From NCBI RefSeq assembly GCF_000421465.1, contig NZ_ATXB01000002.1, forward strand, positions 212,690 through 276,689: a stretch of DNA of 64,000 bases. The letters run 5' to 3'. This document shows, in pieces, positions 17,022 through 26,321 of the stretch (its first letter is position 1; each line of letters begins with the position of its first letter). The notes under the pieces were generated by a model, which saw nothing but the letters and a program-made list of their open reading frames with translations, was not told the DNA's origin and did not search any database. The translations under genes were made by a program, and so were the position numbers. This DNA is from Methylohalobius crimeensis 10Ki. Its GTDB lineage: Bacteria; Pseudomonadota; Gammaproteobacteria; Methylococcales; Methylothermaceae.

Positions 17022-18443
17022 CTATTCACCGTACTTGGCGAGATGCTCCGCGAAGACGCTGTCCACGGTGATCGATCGCGGTTCGATGGGACGGGAGACC
17101 CAGGTCAGATTGAAGAAGTGACGGACGTTGACGTTCTCCGTGGTAATGTTTCCGCCCCAGGTACCGCAGGACAGCGACAACGTATAAGGCATTCCATTGC
17201 GGGGACTGCCGGCCCCTTCATTGAGGTTCTGGTTCACTATGACTCGTCCGGTTTTCGTCTCCATGGCCAGCGCGAGAATGTTCTGCTCGTTGCGGCTATG
17301 AATCCCGCAGGTGTGGCCCATGCCCTGATACCGGGTAATTTCGTTCACCCGCGCGATGGCCGATTCGATGCCCCCTGCATACCGGTAGAGCGTCAGCACC
17401 ACGGACAGCTTTTCGCCGGAAAACGGGTGTTCGTGGCCCACGCCGGTTTCCTCGACGATCAGGAAGGAGCGATCGGCCGGGATCGACAGGTTCGCCAGGG
17501 CCGCGATATGCGTGGCCGGCTTGGCAATGACATCGATGCTCGGGATGTGCCCCCCATCGGGCCACATGGCCTTGCGAAGCTGTTCCTTCTCCTCTGCATC
17601 GCAAACATACCCGCCGGCTTCCACCAAGCGCCGCAGAAGCTCGCCGCAGATGCTCTCGTGGGCAACGACGGCGTTGTCGGCGAGGCAACTGGTCGCATAA
17701 TCGAAGGTCTTGGCCTTGGCAATCATGGCCGCCGCATCGTCCAGGTCCGCCGTATCGTCCACCACGTGGACAGAGTTGCCGACCCCGACCCCGTAGGCCG
17801 GCGTACCGGAGCTGTAGGCCGCCTTCACCATAGCGGCGCCTCCGGTGGCGACGACCAGGTCCGCCTGGCGCATCAGTTCTTCCGTCTTGCTGATGGCCGG
17901 CTTGGTAATGACTTGTATCAGGTCCGTCGGCGCGCCCACCTGCTGGCAACCGCGCCGCATGGCGTCCGCGACGGCCTCGGTGGTCCGGCGAGTCCTCGGG
18001 TGGGGCGACAGAATAATGGCGTTGCGCGCCTTGAGTGCCGCCAAGGCCTTGACCGGGGGCGTCGCGTCAGGGCCCGTCACCGGTATCAGTGCCGCCACGA
18101 CGCCCACGGGTTTGGCGATTTTGATCAGCCCTTTTTCGGGAATTTCATCGACGATGCCGCAGCTGCGCACGGGCGCCATGTCCGTCAATGTGCCCAGCAC
18201 GCGATTCTCGAATTTCGACACCTTGTCGGCATAGTTGCCGAATCCGCCTTCATCGACGGCGAGGCGGGCAAGCGCCTCGCGGTTCTTGAAGACGTGCCAG
18301 CCGGCGGCCGTCACCAATTCGTCGGCCTGTTCCTGGGTGTAGTTTTCGATGGCCGCCTGAGCGGCTCTCGCCTTCGCGATCAAGTCGCCGATTTCCCGGC
18401 ACGTGGCTTCTGTGTCCACGGTTTTTTTGACGTCATGGTTCAT
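17022..18443 (-). CDS. CoA-acylating aldehyde dehydrogenase
   Basis: 473 aa, the length of acylating ALDHs (sulfoacetaldehyde, succinate-semialdehyde and acetaldehyde types). Visible motifs: KPVGVVAALIPVTGPDATPP (about 115), LVVATGGAAMVKAAYSSGTP (about 210), the catalytic Cys in YATSCLADNAVV (about 248) and EETGVGHEHPFSGEKLSVVL. It oxidises an aldehyde to its acyl-CoA with NAD(P)+. Near EaCoMT and CoM synthesis genes, plausible substrates are 2-oxoethyl-CoM (from ethylene oxide) or sulfoacetaldehyde. Sequence alone does not decide. The gap to the upstream synthetase gene is 136 bp. Confidence 0.85.
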   Translation of the reverse strand: MNHDVKKTVDTEATCREIGDLIAKARAAQAAIENYTQEQADELVTAAGWHVFKNREALARLAVDEGGFGNYADKVSKFENRVLGTLTDMAPVRSCGIVDEIPEKGLIKIAKPVGVVAALIPVTGPDATPPVKALAALKARNAIILSPHPRTRRTTEAVADAMRRGCQQVGAPTDLIQVITKPAISKTEELMRQADLVVATGGAAMVKAAYSSGTPAYGVGVGNSVHVVDDTADLDDAAAMIAKAKTFDYATSCLADNAVVAHESICGELLRRLVEAGGYVCDAEEKEQLRKAMWPDGGHIPSIDVIAKPATHIAALANLSIPADRSFLIVEETGVGHEHPFSGEKLSVVLTLYRYAGGIESAIARVNEITRYQGMGHTCGIHSRNEQNILALAMETKTGRVIVNQNLNEGAGSPRNGMPYTLSLSCGTWGGNITTENVNVRHFFNLTWVSRPIEPRSITVDSVFAEHLAKYGE

Positions 18444-18579
18444 CTCGTTTTCCTCAACTCAAAAAAATGAATTTACATAGCCTGAAATAGGCGCTGGGCT
18501 CTCCGGTGTTTTCCGCCACCGATTCGCCGGAAACGCATTGCTTGTCGCGGCCTCAACGGCGGCTCTGCAAAAAGGGAAG

Positions 18580-20646
18580 TTACTCCGTCCGAACCTTTAT
18601 CCGAACATCGACAATCGACAATTCCCGCTCCCCCGCAATTACCGGATTGAAGTCGAACTCCTCCACCCACGAGGATTGCCGAAACCAGATCGACACCCGC
18701 ACCAGCAATTGCGCCAGATTTTGCCGATCGACTCCCGGAGAGCCGCGCACGCCGTCGAGGACTGTCCGCAAGCGGAGTTCGTCCATCATCGCGCAGGCAT
18801 CGGCCCGGCCCAGCGGAGCCAGCCTCAGCGCAAAGTCCCGCAGGACCTCGATCCATGTCCCGCCGATCCCGAACAGGACGACCGGCCCGAAACCGGCATC
18901 CCGATATCCCCCGACGGCGAGTTCAACACCGTCGGGCATCTGCTCCTGGACCACCGAACCTCCGCTTCCCAGACGGCTGTCGAAATCCGTCCAGGCCGCA
19001 CGTAGTTCATCCTCGTCGGCGATGCCCAGCCACACCGCCCGGGCCTCGGTCTTGTGCAGCAGCCCTGGACGATCCGCCTTCAGCACGACCGGATAGCCGA
19101 GTTCGCGCGCACTCGCCGCGGCCTCCGCGACGCTGCCGCACAGACCGAACCGGGCCAGCGGCAGGCCGGCATGGCGAATCGTTTCAAGCGCCTCCGCCAT
19201 GGACAGCCAGCCGGACGAGCCGTCGTCTTGCGGCTTGGGGAGAGTTGGCGGTGGCGCTGCCTGCACACCGAGTCGGGAGCGGCAATGCGCCATCGTGCGA
19301 GCCGTCCGCTTAGCACTCCGAAAGCAGGGGATGGCCGCCTCGTGCAGGCGTCGGATGCAAAACTCGGCACCGGCCGAGGCGATCCAGCACACGAAGACCG
19401 GAATCCGTTCGCACCGCTGCCGGGCCGCGTGAATTTCCTCGATCAGTCGATCGATGAGTGCCTGCTGTTGCGCGGCCCGCTGGACGAGCACGACCACGAT
19501 GGCGCCAACCTCCCCACCGGTGGACAGCAGGCGAACGCCCATGCCGTAGGCCTCCGGAAATCGAGCCCAATCGGTGGTCACATCGATCGGATTGGCCGCA
19601 GACGCGAGCGGCGGCAGGAACGGCAACAGCGCTTCCCGGGTAGGCTCCGTCAGCGCCGGAACCTCGAAGCCTTCCCTTTCCAGCAGGTCCACCAGCTCGA
19701 CGCCGACCCCACCGGAATTGGTGATCACCCCGACCCGTCGATCGGCCGCCGGACCGCTCCGGTCCAGCGCCTCGGCCACGTCGATCAGGGTTTCTCCGTC
19801 ATAAACCACCCGGACCCCCGCCTGGCGCAACGCAGCCTCGGCCACCCGCCAATCGTCGGCCAGGGCCGCCGTGTGGCTCGACGCCGCCCGTTGCGCGGCG
19901 CGACCTCTTCCCGTTTTCAACACGACGACAGGCTTGATCGGCGTCACCGTGCGGGCGAGTTCGAAAAATCTCCGGCCATCGGAGAAGGATTCCAGAAGCA
20001 TCGCGATCACACGCGTGTCGTCGTCGTTCGCTAGATACGCCAGAACATCGGTCTCATCGATATCCAGCTTGTTCCCCACCGAGACGATCTTCGCAAAGCC
20101 GCAGCCGGTCGCTTCGGAACGAGCGAAAGCGGCCATTCCGTAAGCGCCGCTTTGGGTAACCAGGGAGATGCCGCCACGGCGCGGCAGGCCGATACCGATG
20201 GAGGCATTGAGTCCTACCCCCGTATTGACGGCGCCGAAGCAGTTCGGCCCGATTAGGCGTATCCCGTGGCTTCTGGCGGATTCGAGCACCGCCGCCTGAA
20301 GTCGTTGTCCGCCTTCGTCTGCTTCCGCGAATCCTCCGCTCACCACAACGGCGACGCGAATGCCGGCCTTCGCGCAATCGGCAAGGATGCCCGGCACCGT
20401 CGCGGGAGGCGTGGCGATTAGCGCGAGATCCGCATCGCAGCCGGACTCGGCGAGCGAGCGCACCGCTCCGACGCCGGCTATCGCTTGGGCGGTCGGATGG
20501 ACCGCGATGACGCGTCCTTTGAATCCGGCCTCCGGCGCCGTGAGATTGGCCAAAAGAACGTTGCCGGCCTTGAGGCGCTGCGCCGACGCGCCGAATACGG
20601 CGACTCCAGCCGGCTCGAACAGTGCCTTGCTCCAGCTCAGGTCCAT
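18580..20646 (-). CDS. NDP-forming acyl-CoA synthetase, fused alpha-beta
   Basis: 688 aa. The N-terminal CoA-binding domain (VAVFGASAQRLKAGNVLLAN) and succinyl-CoA-ligase-like domains contain GPNCFGAVN, TQSGAYGMA and the phospho-His segment SSHTAALADD (near residue 260). The C-terminal ATP-grasp domain (VVLKADRPGLLHKTEA...FGIGGTWIEVLRDFALRLAPL) completes the ADP/GDP-forming acetate-CoA ligase architecture. It converts an organic acid, CoA and NTP to the acyl-CoA, or runs in reverse to make ATP. It overlaps the PLP enzyme gene by 10 bp, tying it to the CoM operon. The acid is unknown; carboxymethyl-CoM, acetoacetate and sulfoacetate are candidates. Confidence 0.87.
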   Translation of the reverse strand: MDLSWSKALFEPAGVAVFGASAQRLKAGNVLLANLTAPEAGFKGRVIAVHPTAQAIAGVGAVRSLAESGCDADLALIATPPATVPGILADCAKAGIRVAVVVSGGFAEADEGGQRLQAAVLESARSHGIRLIGPNCFGAVNTGVGLNASIGIGLPRRGGISLVTQSGAYGMAAFARSEATGCGFAKIVSVGNKLDIDETDVLAYLANDDDTRVIAMLLESFSDGRRFFELARTVTPIKPVVVLKTGRGRAAQRAASSHTAALADDWRVAEAALRQAGVRVVYDGETLIDVAEALDRSGPAADRRVGVITNSGGVGVELVDLLEREGFEVPALTEPTREALLPFLPPLASAANPIDVTTDWARFPEAYGMGVRLLSTGGEVGAIVVVLVQRAAQQQALIDRLIEEIHAARQRCERIPVFVCWIASAGAEFCIRRLHEAAIPCFRSAKRTARTMAHCRSRLGVQAAPPPTLPKPQDDGSSGWLSMAEALETIRHAGLPLARFGLCGSVAEAAASARELGYPVVLKADRPGLLHKTEARAVWLGIADEDELRAAWTDFDSRLGSGGSVVQEQMPDGVELAVGGYRDAGFGPVVLFGIGGTWIEVLRDFALRLAPLGRADACAMMDELRLRTVLDGVRGSPGVDRQNLAQLLVRVSIWFRQSSWVEEFDFNPVIAGERELSIVDVRIKVRTE

Positions 20647-21659
20647 AGGTATTGTCCCGGCACGAACAATCCGGGCTGGCCGCCCGTATGCAAGAACAGC
20701 ACGTGCTTCGAGCTGTCGAAATACCCCCTATCGCACAGTGCGATGAGCCCCGCCAGCGTCTTGCCGGTATAGACCGGGTCCAGGAACACGCCTTCTTCGA
20801 CGGCCGCGAGGCGGATGGCCGCGCTCCCCTCCGGCGAGGGAGCACCGTAGCCGGCGCCGATGTAGCCGTCATGGATACGGACGCTGCCTTCGGCCACGTC
20901 GGTGTCGATGCCGAGCAGCTTTTCCGTGTCGCGTACCAATTGCAGAACCTGCCTCTTCGCTTCGGCCGCCGGGCGGCTCACGGTGACGGCTTCCACGCGC
21001 CACGGCGCCCGGTAGTAGCTCGTTCCGAGCAGCCAGCCCGCCAGCGTGGCGCCCGATCCGACCGGCAGCACGACCGTATCCGGCATCGCGGCGCCCTTGG
21101 CGAATTGCTTCAGAAGCTCCTCTACGGCCAGGAAATGGCCGACCACGCCCAGAGGCGAAGCGCCGCCGCGAGGGATCACATAGGGCTTTTGGCCGCGTTT
21201 CGCCAGTTCCTCCGCCAGAGACGCCATTCGCCTGTCCACGCTGGAACGGTCGGAGCAGCCGGTAAACGTCGTTTCCGCCCCCAGCATGCGTACCAGTGCG
21301 TAGTTGCCCGATTCGTGTCCCTTATCCTCGCCCCAGTAGACAGCGGCGGTGCGCAGCCCGTATTTGGCGCCGACGGCGGCGGTGGCACGCACATGGTTGG
21401 ACAAGGGGCCGGCGCCCGTGATCAGGGTGTCGGCCCCTCGGACCAGCGCATCTCCCACCAGAAATTCGAGACCGCGAATCTTGTTGCCGCCGAATCCGAA
21501 GGCGATCAGATCGTCGCGCTTGATCCACAACCGCTCCCGGCGCAACCTTTTCGCGAGGGACGGCAGCGGATGCATCGGCGTGAGGTGGCGAATCAAAGGC
21601 AGCCAGGGAAGCACCGCCCGGCCCGCGGATCGCGTGCGAAAACCTCGGGCGCCCATCAT
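20637..21659 (-). CDS. xcbE1: PLP-dependent enzyme, D-cysteine desulfhydrase/ACC deaminase fold (XcbE1-like)
   Basis: 340 aa from the ATG at 21659, which has GGAGG at 6-bp spacing and overlaps the upstream stop (ATGA). Fold-type II PLP features: LWIKRDDLIAFGFGGNKIRG with the Schiff-base Lys in GGNK, TGAGPLSNHVRATAAVGAKY and the phosphate loop LPVGSGATLAG. Generic annotation would be D-cysteine desulfhydrase. The order ComA homologue, two aspartase/fumarase enzymes, this PLP enzyme reproduces the bacterial CoM cluster of Xanthobacter, where XcbE1 carries out the thiolation step. The symbol rests on that synteny. Confidence 0.8.
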   Translation of the reverse strand: MMGARGFRTRSAGRAVLPWLPLIRHLTPMHPLPSLAKRLRRERLWIKRDDLIAFGFGGNKIRGLEFLVGDALVRGADTLITGAGPLSNHVRATAAVGAKYGLRTAAVYWGEDKGHESGNYALVRMLGAETTFTGCSDRSSVDRRMASLAEELAKRGQKPYVIPRGGASPLGVVGHFLAVEELLKQFAKGAAMPDTVVLPVGSGATLAGWLLGTSYYRAPWRVEAVTVSRPAAEAKRQVLQLVRDTEKLLGIDTDVAEGSVRIHDGYIGAGYGAPSPEGSAAIRLAAVEEGVFLDPVYTGKTLAGLIALCDRGYFDSSKHVLFLHTGGQPGLFVPGQYLWT

Positions 21660-23011
21660 GGGACCTCCTGCAGTACGCGATCGACCAGGGCCAGACATTG
21701 GCCGACGTGGGTCATCGGGTCGAACAGCTCTTCGATTTCCCCGGGCGTCAGATGGGCCATCACCGTTTCACTGTTCAGCAGCGCTTCCTTGAACGGCAAG
21801 CGCGCGTCCCTGGCCTGCATGGCGATCTCGTAGACGACCCGGTGCGCCGTCGCCCGGCCGATTTTTCCGGCGAGCCTCATCATGACCGCCTCCGAATAGA
21901 CGAACCCTTGGGAGGACGTCAGGTTGTGCCGCATTCGATCGGTATCGACCTCAAGGTTTTCGACCAGGTCGGCGACGAGCTGCACCACTTTCGCCCCCGC
22001 CATCGTGATCTCCGGAACCGCATGCCACTCGGCCTTCCACGAACGCCCGTCGCGTTCGTGCTCATGGGCGCCGCCTTCCGCCAGTATCCCAGCGTTGGCT
22101 CGGACCACTCGCGCCAGCGTGCCCACATGCTCGGAAATTTCCGGGTTGCGTTTGTGCGGCATGGTGATGCTGCCGACGGTACCGGGCACGAAACCTTCCC
22201 GCACTTCGTCGATCTCGGTGCGTTGGAGATGGTAAATCTCGCGGCAAATCCGGTCGGCAGTCCCGGCCAGGTTCGCGAGAATCGCGGCCCATTCGAGCAC
22301 GAGATCGCGGCTGGCCGTCCAGGACATGTCCGGCACCTTCAACCCCAACTCCGCACAGAACATCGCCTGGATATCGAGGGCCGCCCCGGCCTGGCCCGAG
22401 AGCGAGCCGACCGCGCCGCACAACTGGCCGACTTCTCCGTGGGCGGCGAACGCGGCGAGGCGTCGCTGCTGGCGTCTCGCCTCGGCCAGCCACGAGGCCG
22501 CCTTGAAACCTAAGGTGATGGGCAGTCCCTGCTGCCCGTGGGTGCGGCCTGGCATGACCGTTTCCCGGTGGGTTCGGCACAGCGCCTCCAGCCCCTGAAT
22601 CAGCCGGTTCAGATCATCCGAAATGAGTTTTTTCGCGTCCCTGAGCGTCAGCATCATCCAGGTGTCTGCGACGTCCTGCGCGGTGGCTCCGAAATAGACC
22701 CATTCGCCGGCGTCCGTCCCGCAGCGTTCCCTAACCAGGCGGATCAGGCCGTAAGTCGTATGGCCGGTCGCCTCGTAATCCGCGCGCAGCTGCTCGAGCA
22801 CCGTCCGGTTCACCTCCAGCGACCGGCAGACGCGGGCGATCTCGGCGGCGGCATGGTCCGGAATCAATCCGTAAGCCGCCTGGCACTTTGCCAGAACCGC
22901 CAGAATCTCGAGCCACCGGCCGATTCGTCGCTCGTCCCTGAAAAGGGCCTGTACCGCCTTCGTCGACCAGGCACCGCCATAGACTTCCGATCCCATCGTC
23001 CACAATGCCAT
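21656..23011 (-). CDS. xcbD1: adenylosuccinate-lyase-like enzyme of CoM synthesis (XcbD1-like)
   Basis: 451 aa from the ATG at 23011, whose A is shared with the upstream TGA. The aspartase/fumarase signature GSITMPHKRNPEISEH is near residue 290, with YFGATAQDVADTWMMLTLRD and PGRTHGQQGLPITLGFK before it. It resembles adenylosuccinate lyase and carboxymuconate cycloisomerase, but no purine genes are nearby. In the five-step bacterial CoM pathway one such enzyme eliminates phosphate and the second decarboxylates sulfoacrylate; by gene order this is the second. Exact chemistry is inferred from synteny. Confidence 0.8.
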   Translation of the reverse strand: MALWTMGSEVYGGAWSTKAVQALFRDERRIGRWLEILAVLAKCQAAYGLIPDHAAAEIARVCRSLEVNRTVLEQLRADYEATGHTTYGLIRLVRERCGTDAGEWVYFGATAQDVADTWMMLTLRDAKKLISDDLNRLIQGLEALCRTHRETVMPGRTHGQQGLPITLGFKAASWLAEARRQQRRLAAFAAHGEVGQLCGAVGSLSGQAGAALDIQAMFCAELGLKVPDMSWTASRDLVLEWAAILANLAGTADRICREIYHLQRTEIDEVREGFVPGTVGSITMPHKRNPEISEHVGTLARVVRANAGILAEGGAHEHERDGRSWKAEWHAVPEITMAGAKVVQLVADLVENLEVDTDRMRHNLTSSQGFVYSEAVMMRLAGKIGRATAHRVVYEIAMQARDARLPFKEALLNSETVMAHLTPGEIEELFDPMTHVGQCLALVDRVLQEVP

Positions 23012-24525
23012 CAGCAATCTCCCGTCAGCGTGCGAGCCGCGGCCAGCAAGCCGGCCTCGGCGATATCGATGGCGCTCGCGGCCTCGCGCATCCAGTTCTC
23101 GTGGCCGGCGACGCGGCCCCGCAATGCGGCGACGGCTTCGAGCACCCGCTTCGGCGCCGCGCCCCCGATCGTCGTTCGCGCCCGGATGGCCGCGTCGGCA
23201 TCGGTCAGCGCCGGCAACATATCGTCGCGCAGGCCCAACGGACGCCCCAGTTCCTCCATGGCGATGTCGTCGATCAGATCGGCGTTCGCGTCGGAGAGGC
23301 GGCGGCCGGAACTCGCAAGCGTTCCAACCAGCCGCGCCGTGATCCGGTGCGCTTCCCGAAAATCCGCCGCGCCGAGGCTGGCCAGCCCCTCCGCGAGATC
23401 CGTGGCCAGGGCGAAAGAGGCCGCCAGCGTCGCCCGGCAGTTGATTTCATGGAGCTGGAGGCCGCCGAGGATTTCGGTCATCAGATTCACCCCGGCCGTG
23501 ACCCGCTCGACGGAGGGGGGTAGCTCCCGGTACGCTTCCATCCGGTTGTCCATTTGCCCCGACGGCGTTCTAGCGGACGCCGCGATCGCGGTCTGCGCGC
23601 CGAGCAGATGGTTTGCGAGGCTTCTGAGGTAGCTCAGGGCAAAGGGGTTCTTCTTTTGCGGCATGATCTTGCTGGCACGGCAGTGCCGGTCTGCCAGATT
23701 CAGCAGTGCGAATTCGCGGGTCGCGAAAACCATCAGATCTTCGGCCAGGCGCGAGACGTTCACCGCGATTATGACCAGGCAGGACGCCAGCTCGATCGGC
23801 AAATCGGCCTGCCACATGGCATCCCGGGCATGCTCCACCACGCCATCGAACCCCAGCAGATCGGCCAGCATTTGCCGGTCCTGCGGCAGCCGGCTGCCGT
23901 TCGAGCTGCCGCAGCCGGCGGGACAACGGTTCAGGCGTGCATAGAACCCGCGCAGCCGCTGCAAGTCGCGTTCGGCGGGAAACGCAAAACCCGACAGATA
24001 ATGGCCGAAGGTCGTCGGCTGGGCGGTCTGCAGATAGGTGTATTCGGGAAATACCGTCGAGCAATGGGCCTCCGCGAGACCGGCGATCTGCGTCACCATG
24101 GCGCACAGCGCCTCCGCGAGGCGCAAGACTTGTGTTCTCAGGACCAGGACGAAACCCGTGGTGATCGCCTCGCGGCGGGCGCGGCCGGCGCCGAGATGTC
24201 CGATGGCACCGGTCTTTCCGGCCAGCCAGGCTTCGCGATTGGTCACCACATCGCCCAGCGCGGGATCGAGTTCGCCACAAGTATCGGTCAATTGCAGTTC
24301 GAGCAGCGCCGCCATGAGCTCGGCGGCCGCCCCCGGCGGAATCGTGCGGAGGCGCGCCTGCATCAACGTATACGCGATATCCGCCCATCCCACCGCTTCG
24401 TGCAGACACTCCTGCGCCGCGATTTCCTCGGCAAAAGCCGTCTGCTGGAGGCCGGCCGAAGGCGGTTCGTCCAGCCGCGTGCCGACTTCCAAAACTTGAC
24501 GTTGGAGAGATGGAATGTGCATCAT
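23011..24525 (-). CDS. xcbC1: argininosuccinate-lyase-like enzyme of CoM synthesis (XcbC1-like)
   Basis: 504 aa from the ATG at 24525, overlapping the upstream gene by 4 bp; the frame extends further up but only inside that gene. The aspartase/fumarase signature ASKIMPQKKNPFALSYLRSL is near residue 280, and YTYLQTAQPTTFGHYLSGFA matches the argininosuccinate lyase subgroup. There is no arginine pathway context. In Xanthobacter the equivalent enzyme, next to the phosphosulfolactate synthase, eliminates phosphate from phosphosulfolactate to give sulfoacrylate. Assignment to this step follows gene order. Confidence 0.82.
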   Translation of the reverse strand: MMHIPSLQRQVLEVGTRLDEPPSAGLQQTAFAEEIAAQECLHEAVGWADIAYTLMQARLRTIPPGAAAELMAALLELQLTDTCGELDPALGDVVTNREAWLAGKTGAIGHLGAGRARREAITTGFVLVLRTQVLRLAEALCAMVTQIAGLAEAHCSTVFPEYTYLQTAQPTTFGHYLSGFAFPAERDLQRLRGFYARLNRCPAGCGSSNGSRLPQDRQMLADLLGFDGVVEHARDAMWQADLPIELASCLVIIAVNVSRLAEDLMVFATREFALLNLADRHCRASKIMPQKKNPFALSYLRSLANHLLGAQTAIAASARTPSGQMDNRMEAYRELPPSVERVTAGVNLMTEILGGLQLHEINCRATLAASFALATDLAEGLASLGAADFREAHRITARLVGTLASSGRRLSDANADLIDDIAMEELGRPLGLRDDMLPALTDADAAIRARTTIGGAAPKRVLEAVAALRGRVAGHENWMREAASAIDIAEAGLLAAARTLTGDC

Positions 24526-26309
24526 GGCAAAATGGTCGGTTCGGCTGAGGTGGTCAGGGTCGGTGCCGGCTGCGAAGCCTCTACCGTCGGTTTCAGTGTT
24601 TCGAACCGCAGGCCGCGGCGCAAAGCTTCGAGCGCAAGGCATTGCTCCGCCTCGATGTTGCCGAGATTGACGTTGGCTCCGAGGCGATGAATGAGCTGGC
24701 ACTGCTGTGATTTGCAGGGCGCCTCCCAAATGACTTTGTCCAGGCAATCGGCCAGACTGTCGACCAAACGTTCCAGGAAATCCTCACGGATCCGCCCCAT
24801 GCCGTCGTAGATGCCGACATTGGCGCCGGACTCGCGCCCTTCCATGATCACCCAGGCGGCGCCGCATTCGAGGTCTTCGCGCGCTTGCTCCACCACGCGC
24901 CTCCAGGGGAATTGCCGTGTGGGGTCCTTGCTGCCCACTTCCGTGACGGGAACGATCCCGGCGTTGCGAGCTTCCTGAATGAGCGAGCGCCGCACCTTCT
25001 CGCCGACAGGCAGGGTACCCTCCGAAATTTCCACCGCCTGAAATCCGAGATCCTTGGCGCGCGCGATGAAGGCCCCGCCCGAGTCGTGCAGCAAGACCGC
25101 CTCCAGCAGGGTTCCGCCGGGATAGGTCAAGATGCCGTAGCTTCGCAGCAAATCCAGTTTTTGCCGCAGCAACCGCTCCGGCATCACCGCGGAGGTTCCG
25201 AATCCCAATTTCCAGTGGTCGATGTGGGCCCCCGACAGGTCCAGAATATCGTTCGTTGCACTCATACCCAGGCCCGTGTCGAGGACCATGGTCAAGCCGC
25301 TCTGACCGCGACGTCGGCTCCTGGACCTCGGTCCTTCGTCGATTGCCCGGAAGCCGTGCCAGGCGGTGCTATTCGGTATCGATGTCACTGGGGGATCTCC
25401 TTCGGTGTCGATGTCACTGGTGATCTTCTTAAGAGCCCGCTCGACCATGGCCAAATCGGCCCCCCAGGGCACGATGACGGTGTCCCCGTCCTTTTCGATG
25501 TCGAATTCCAGCAGGCAGCATTTCAGTAGCGTGAGCCCACCGGCTTGCTTGGCGAGCTTGCGCGGGCACATCTCGACCCGCTGCGGTTCGTCGCCGTAAT
25601 AGTGCCGATGGAATTGCAAGCTCCGCTCGCAGCCGACCAGCACCCAGTCCAGCCGCTTTTCCGGACGCTCGTCAAGGAAATGGACCGGCGCGCCGAGATC
25701 GTCGAGCCCGCCGGAACGACAAGGAACCAGGTAGTGGCTAGGGTTCACGGAAGCGCACAGATCGCGCAGGTCGATCCGTTCCAACACGGGACGGATCGGC
25801 GGCAGGTCGGCATATGCCAGCACCTGCCGGACCAGCCCCATGAGCTTGGGCGGCTCCGGCGGTGCGACTTCGATCACTCGTATCGGAACGGGGTCCGGAC
25901 GGTGGATGAAATTGATATGGTCGTACTTGCCTTCGCAGATCAGGGTCCGATCCGGACCTATGCCGTTTTCCACCGCGAGTTCTGCGAGGGCGGAACGGTT
26001 GGCGCAATCCGTCGCCGGGTCCTTGATGAAGACGCACTGTTCCGGCAAGGTCAGAACTTCGACATGTTCGATGGGCGAAAACAATATCTCCCGATCCGCC
26101 ACCTCGATGGCCGCGAGCGCGTGGCGCCGTTCCGCGTCGTGCAGGATGACGAAATGCGTGCGGCGGTAGGCCTCCTTGCCAAGCAAATGCCCGACAATGG
26201 CGGCTTCCGTCATCTTTCCCGCGTACGGCTGATAGCTCACGCCGCGGTAGGGAATCTGGACCAGATTCCTGTGGCGCTTCAGCCTACGGATTTTCGGGGT
26301 CGTGGTCAT
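24522..26309 (-). CDS. comA: phosphosulfolactate synthase fused to an unassigned N-terminal domain
   Basis: 595 aa. Residues about 1-305 (RRTHFVILHDAERRHALAAI; TLICEGKYDHINFIHRPDPV) form a domain I cannot assign. Residues about 345-575 are ComA/XcbB1: GLTMVLDTGLGMSATNDILD, WKLGFGTSAV, YGILTYPGGTLLEA, AVEISEGTLPV, WVIMEGRESGANVGIYD. ComA adds sulfite to phosphoenolpyruvate, the first committed step of CoM synthesis. The junction carries a 29-bp out-of-frame tandem duplication; without it the first frame would stop at TAG, and ComA would start at the overlapping GTG (25388), giving a 288-aa protein of normal length. That GTG is preceded by AAGGAG at 8 bases, so separate translation is also possible. 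Confidence 0.85.
   Translation of the reverse strand: MTTTPKIRRLKRHRNLVQIPYRGVSYQPYAGKMTEAAIVGHLLGKEAYRRTHFVILHDAERRHALAAIEVADREILFSPIEHVEVLTLPEQCVFIKDPATDCANRSALAELAVENGIGPDRTLICEGKYDHINFIHRPDPVPIRVIEVAPPEPPKLMGLVRQVLAYADLPPIRPVLERIDLRDLCASVNPSHYLVPCRSGGLDDLGAPVHFLDERPEKRLDWVLVGCERSLQFHRHYYGDEPQRVEMCPRKLAKQAGGLTLLKCCLLEFDIEKDGDTVIVPWGADLAMVERALKKITSDIDTEGDPPVTSIPNSTAWHGFRAIDEGPRSRSRRRGQSGLTMVLDTGLGMSATNDILDLSGAHIDHWKLGFGTSAVMPERLLRQKLDLLRSYGILTYPGGTLLEAVLLHDSGGAFIARAKDLGFQAVEISEGTLPVGEKVRRSLIQEARNAGIVPVTEVGSKDPTRQFPWRRVVEQAREDLECGAAWVIMEGRESGANVGIYDGMGRIREDFLERLVDSLADCLDKVIWEAPCKSQQCQLIHRLGANVNLGNIEAEQCLALEALRRGLRFETLKPTVEASQPAPTLTTSAEPTILP
25372..25426. repeat. tandem duplication at the ComA fusion joint
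   Basis: Two copies of ttcggtRtcgatgtcactgg plus about seven bases, at 25372-25398 and 25401-25426, offset by 29 bp. Because 29 is not a multiple of three, the second copy is read in a different frame. Confidence 0.85.
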
Positions 26310-26321
26310 GGCTATCCGTCC

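Noticed and set aside
17007..18470. 487-aa rightward open frame
   Set aside because: Antisense shadow of the acylating aldehyde dehydrogenase.
20637..21659. Simple D-cysteine desulfhydrase or ACC deaminase role for the PLP enzyme
   Set aside because: The fold fits, but the gene is locked by overlaps into the CoM synthesis series, so a CoM-pathway role is favoured; sequence alone cannot exclude the generic activity.
23011..24525. Arginine biosynthesis role (argininosuccinate lyase)
   Set aside because: Signature is present but no arginine genes are near, and the gene overlaps comA and a second aspartase/fumarase enzyme as in the bacterial CoM cluster.
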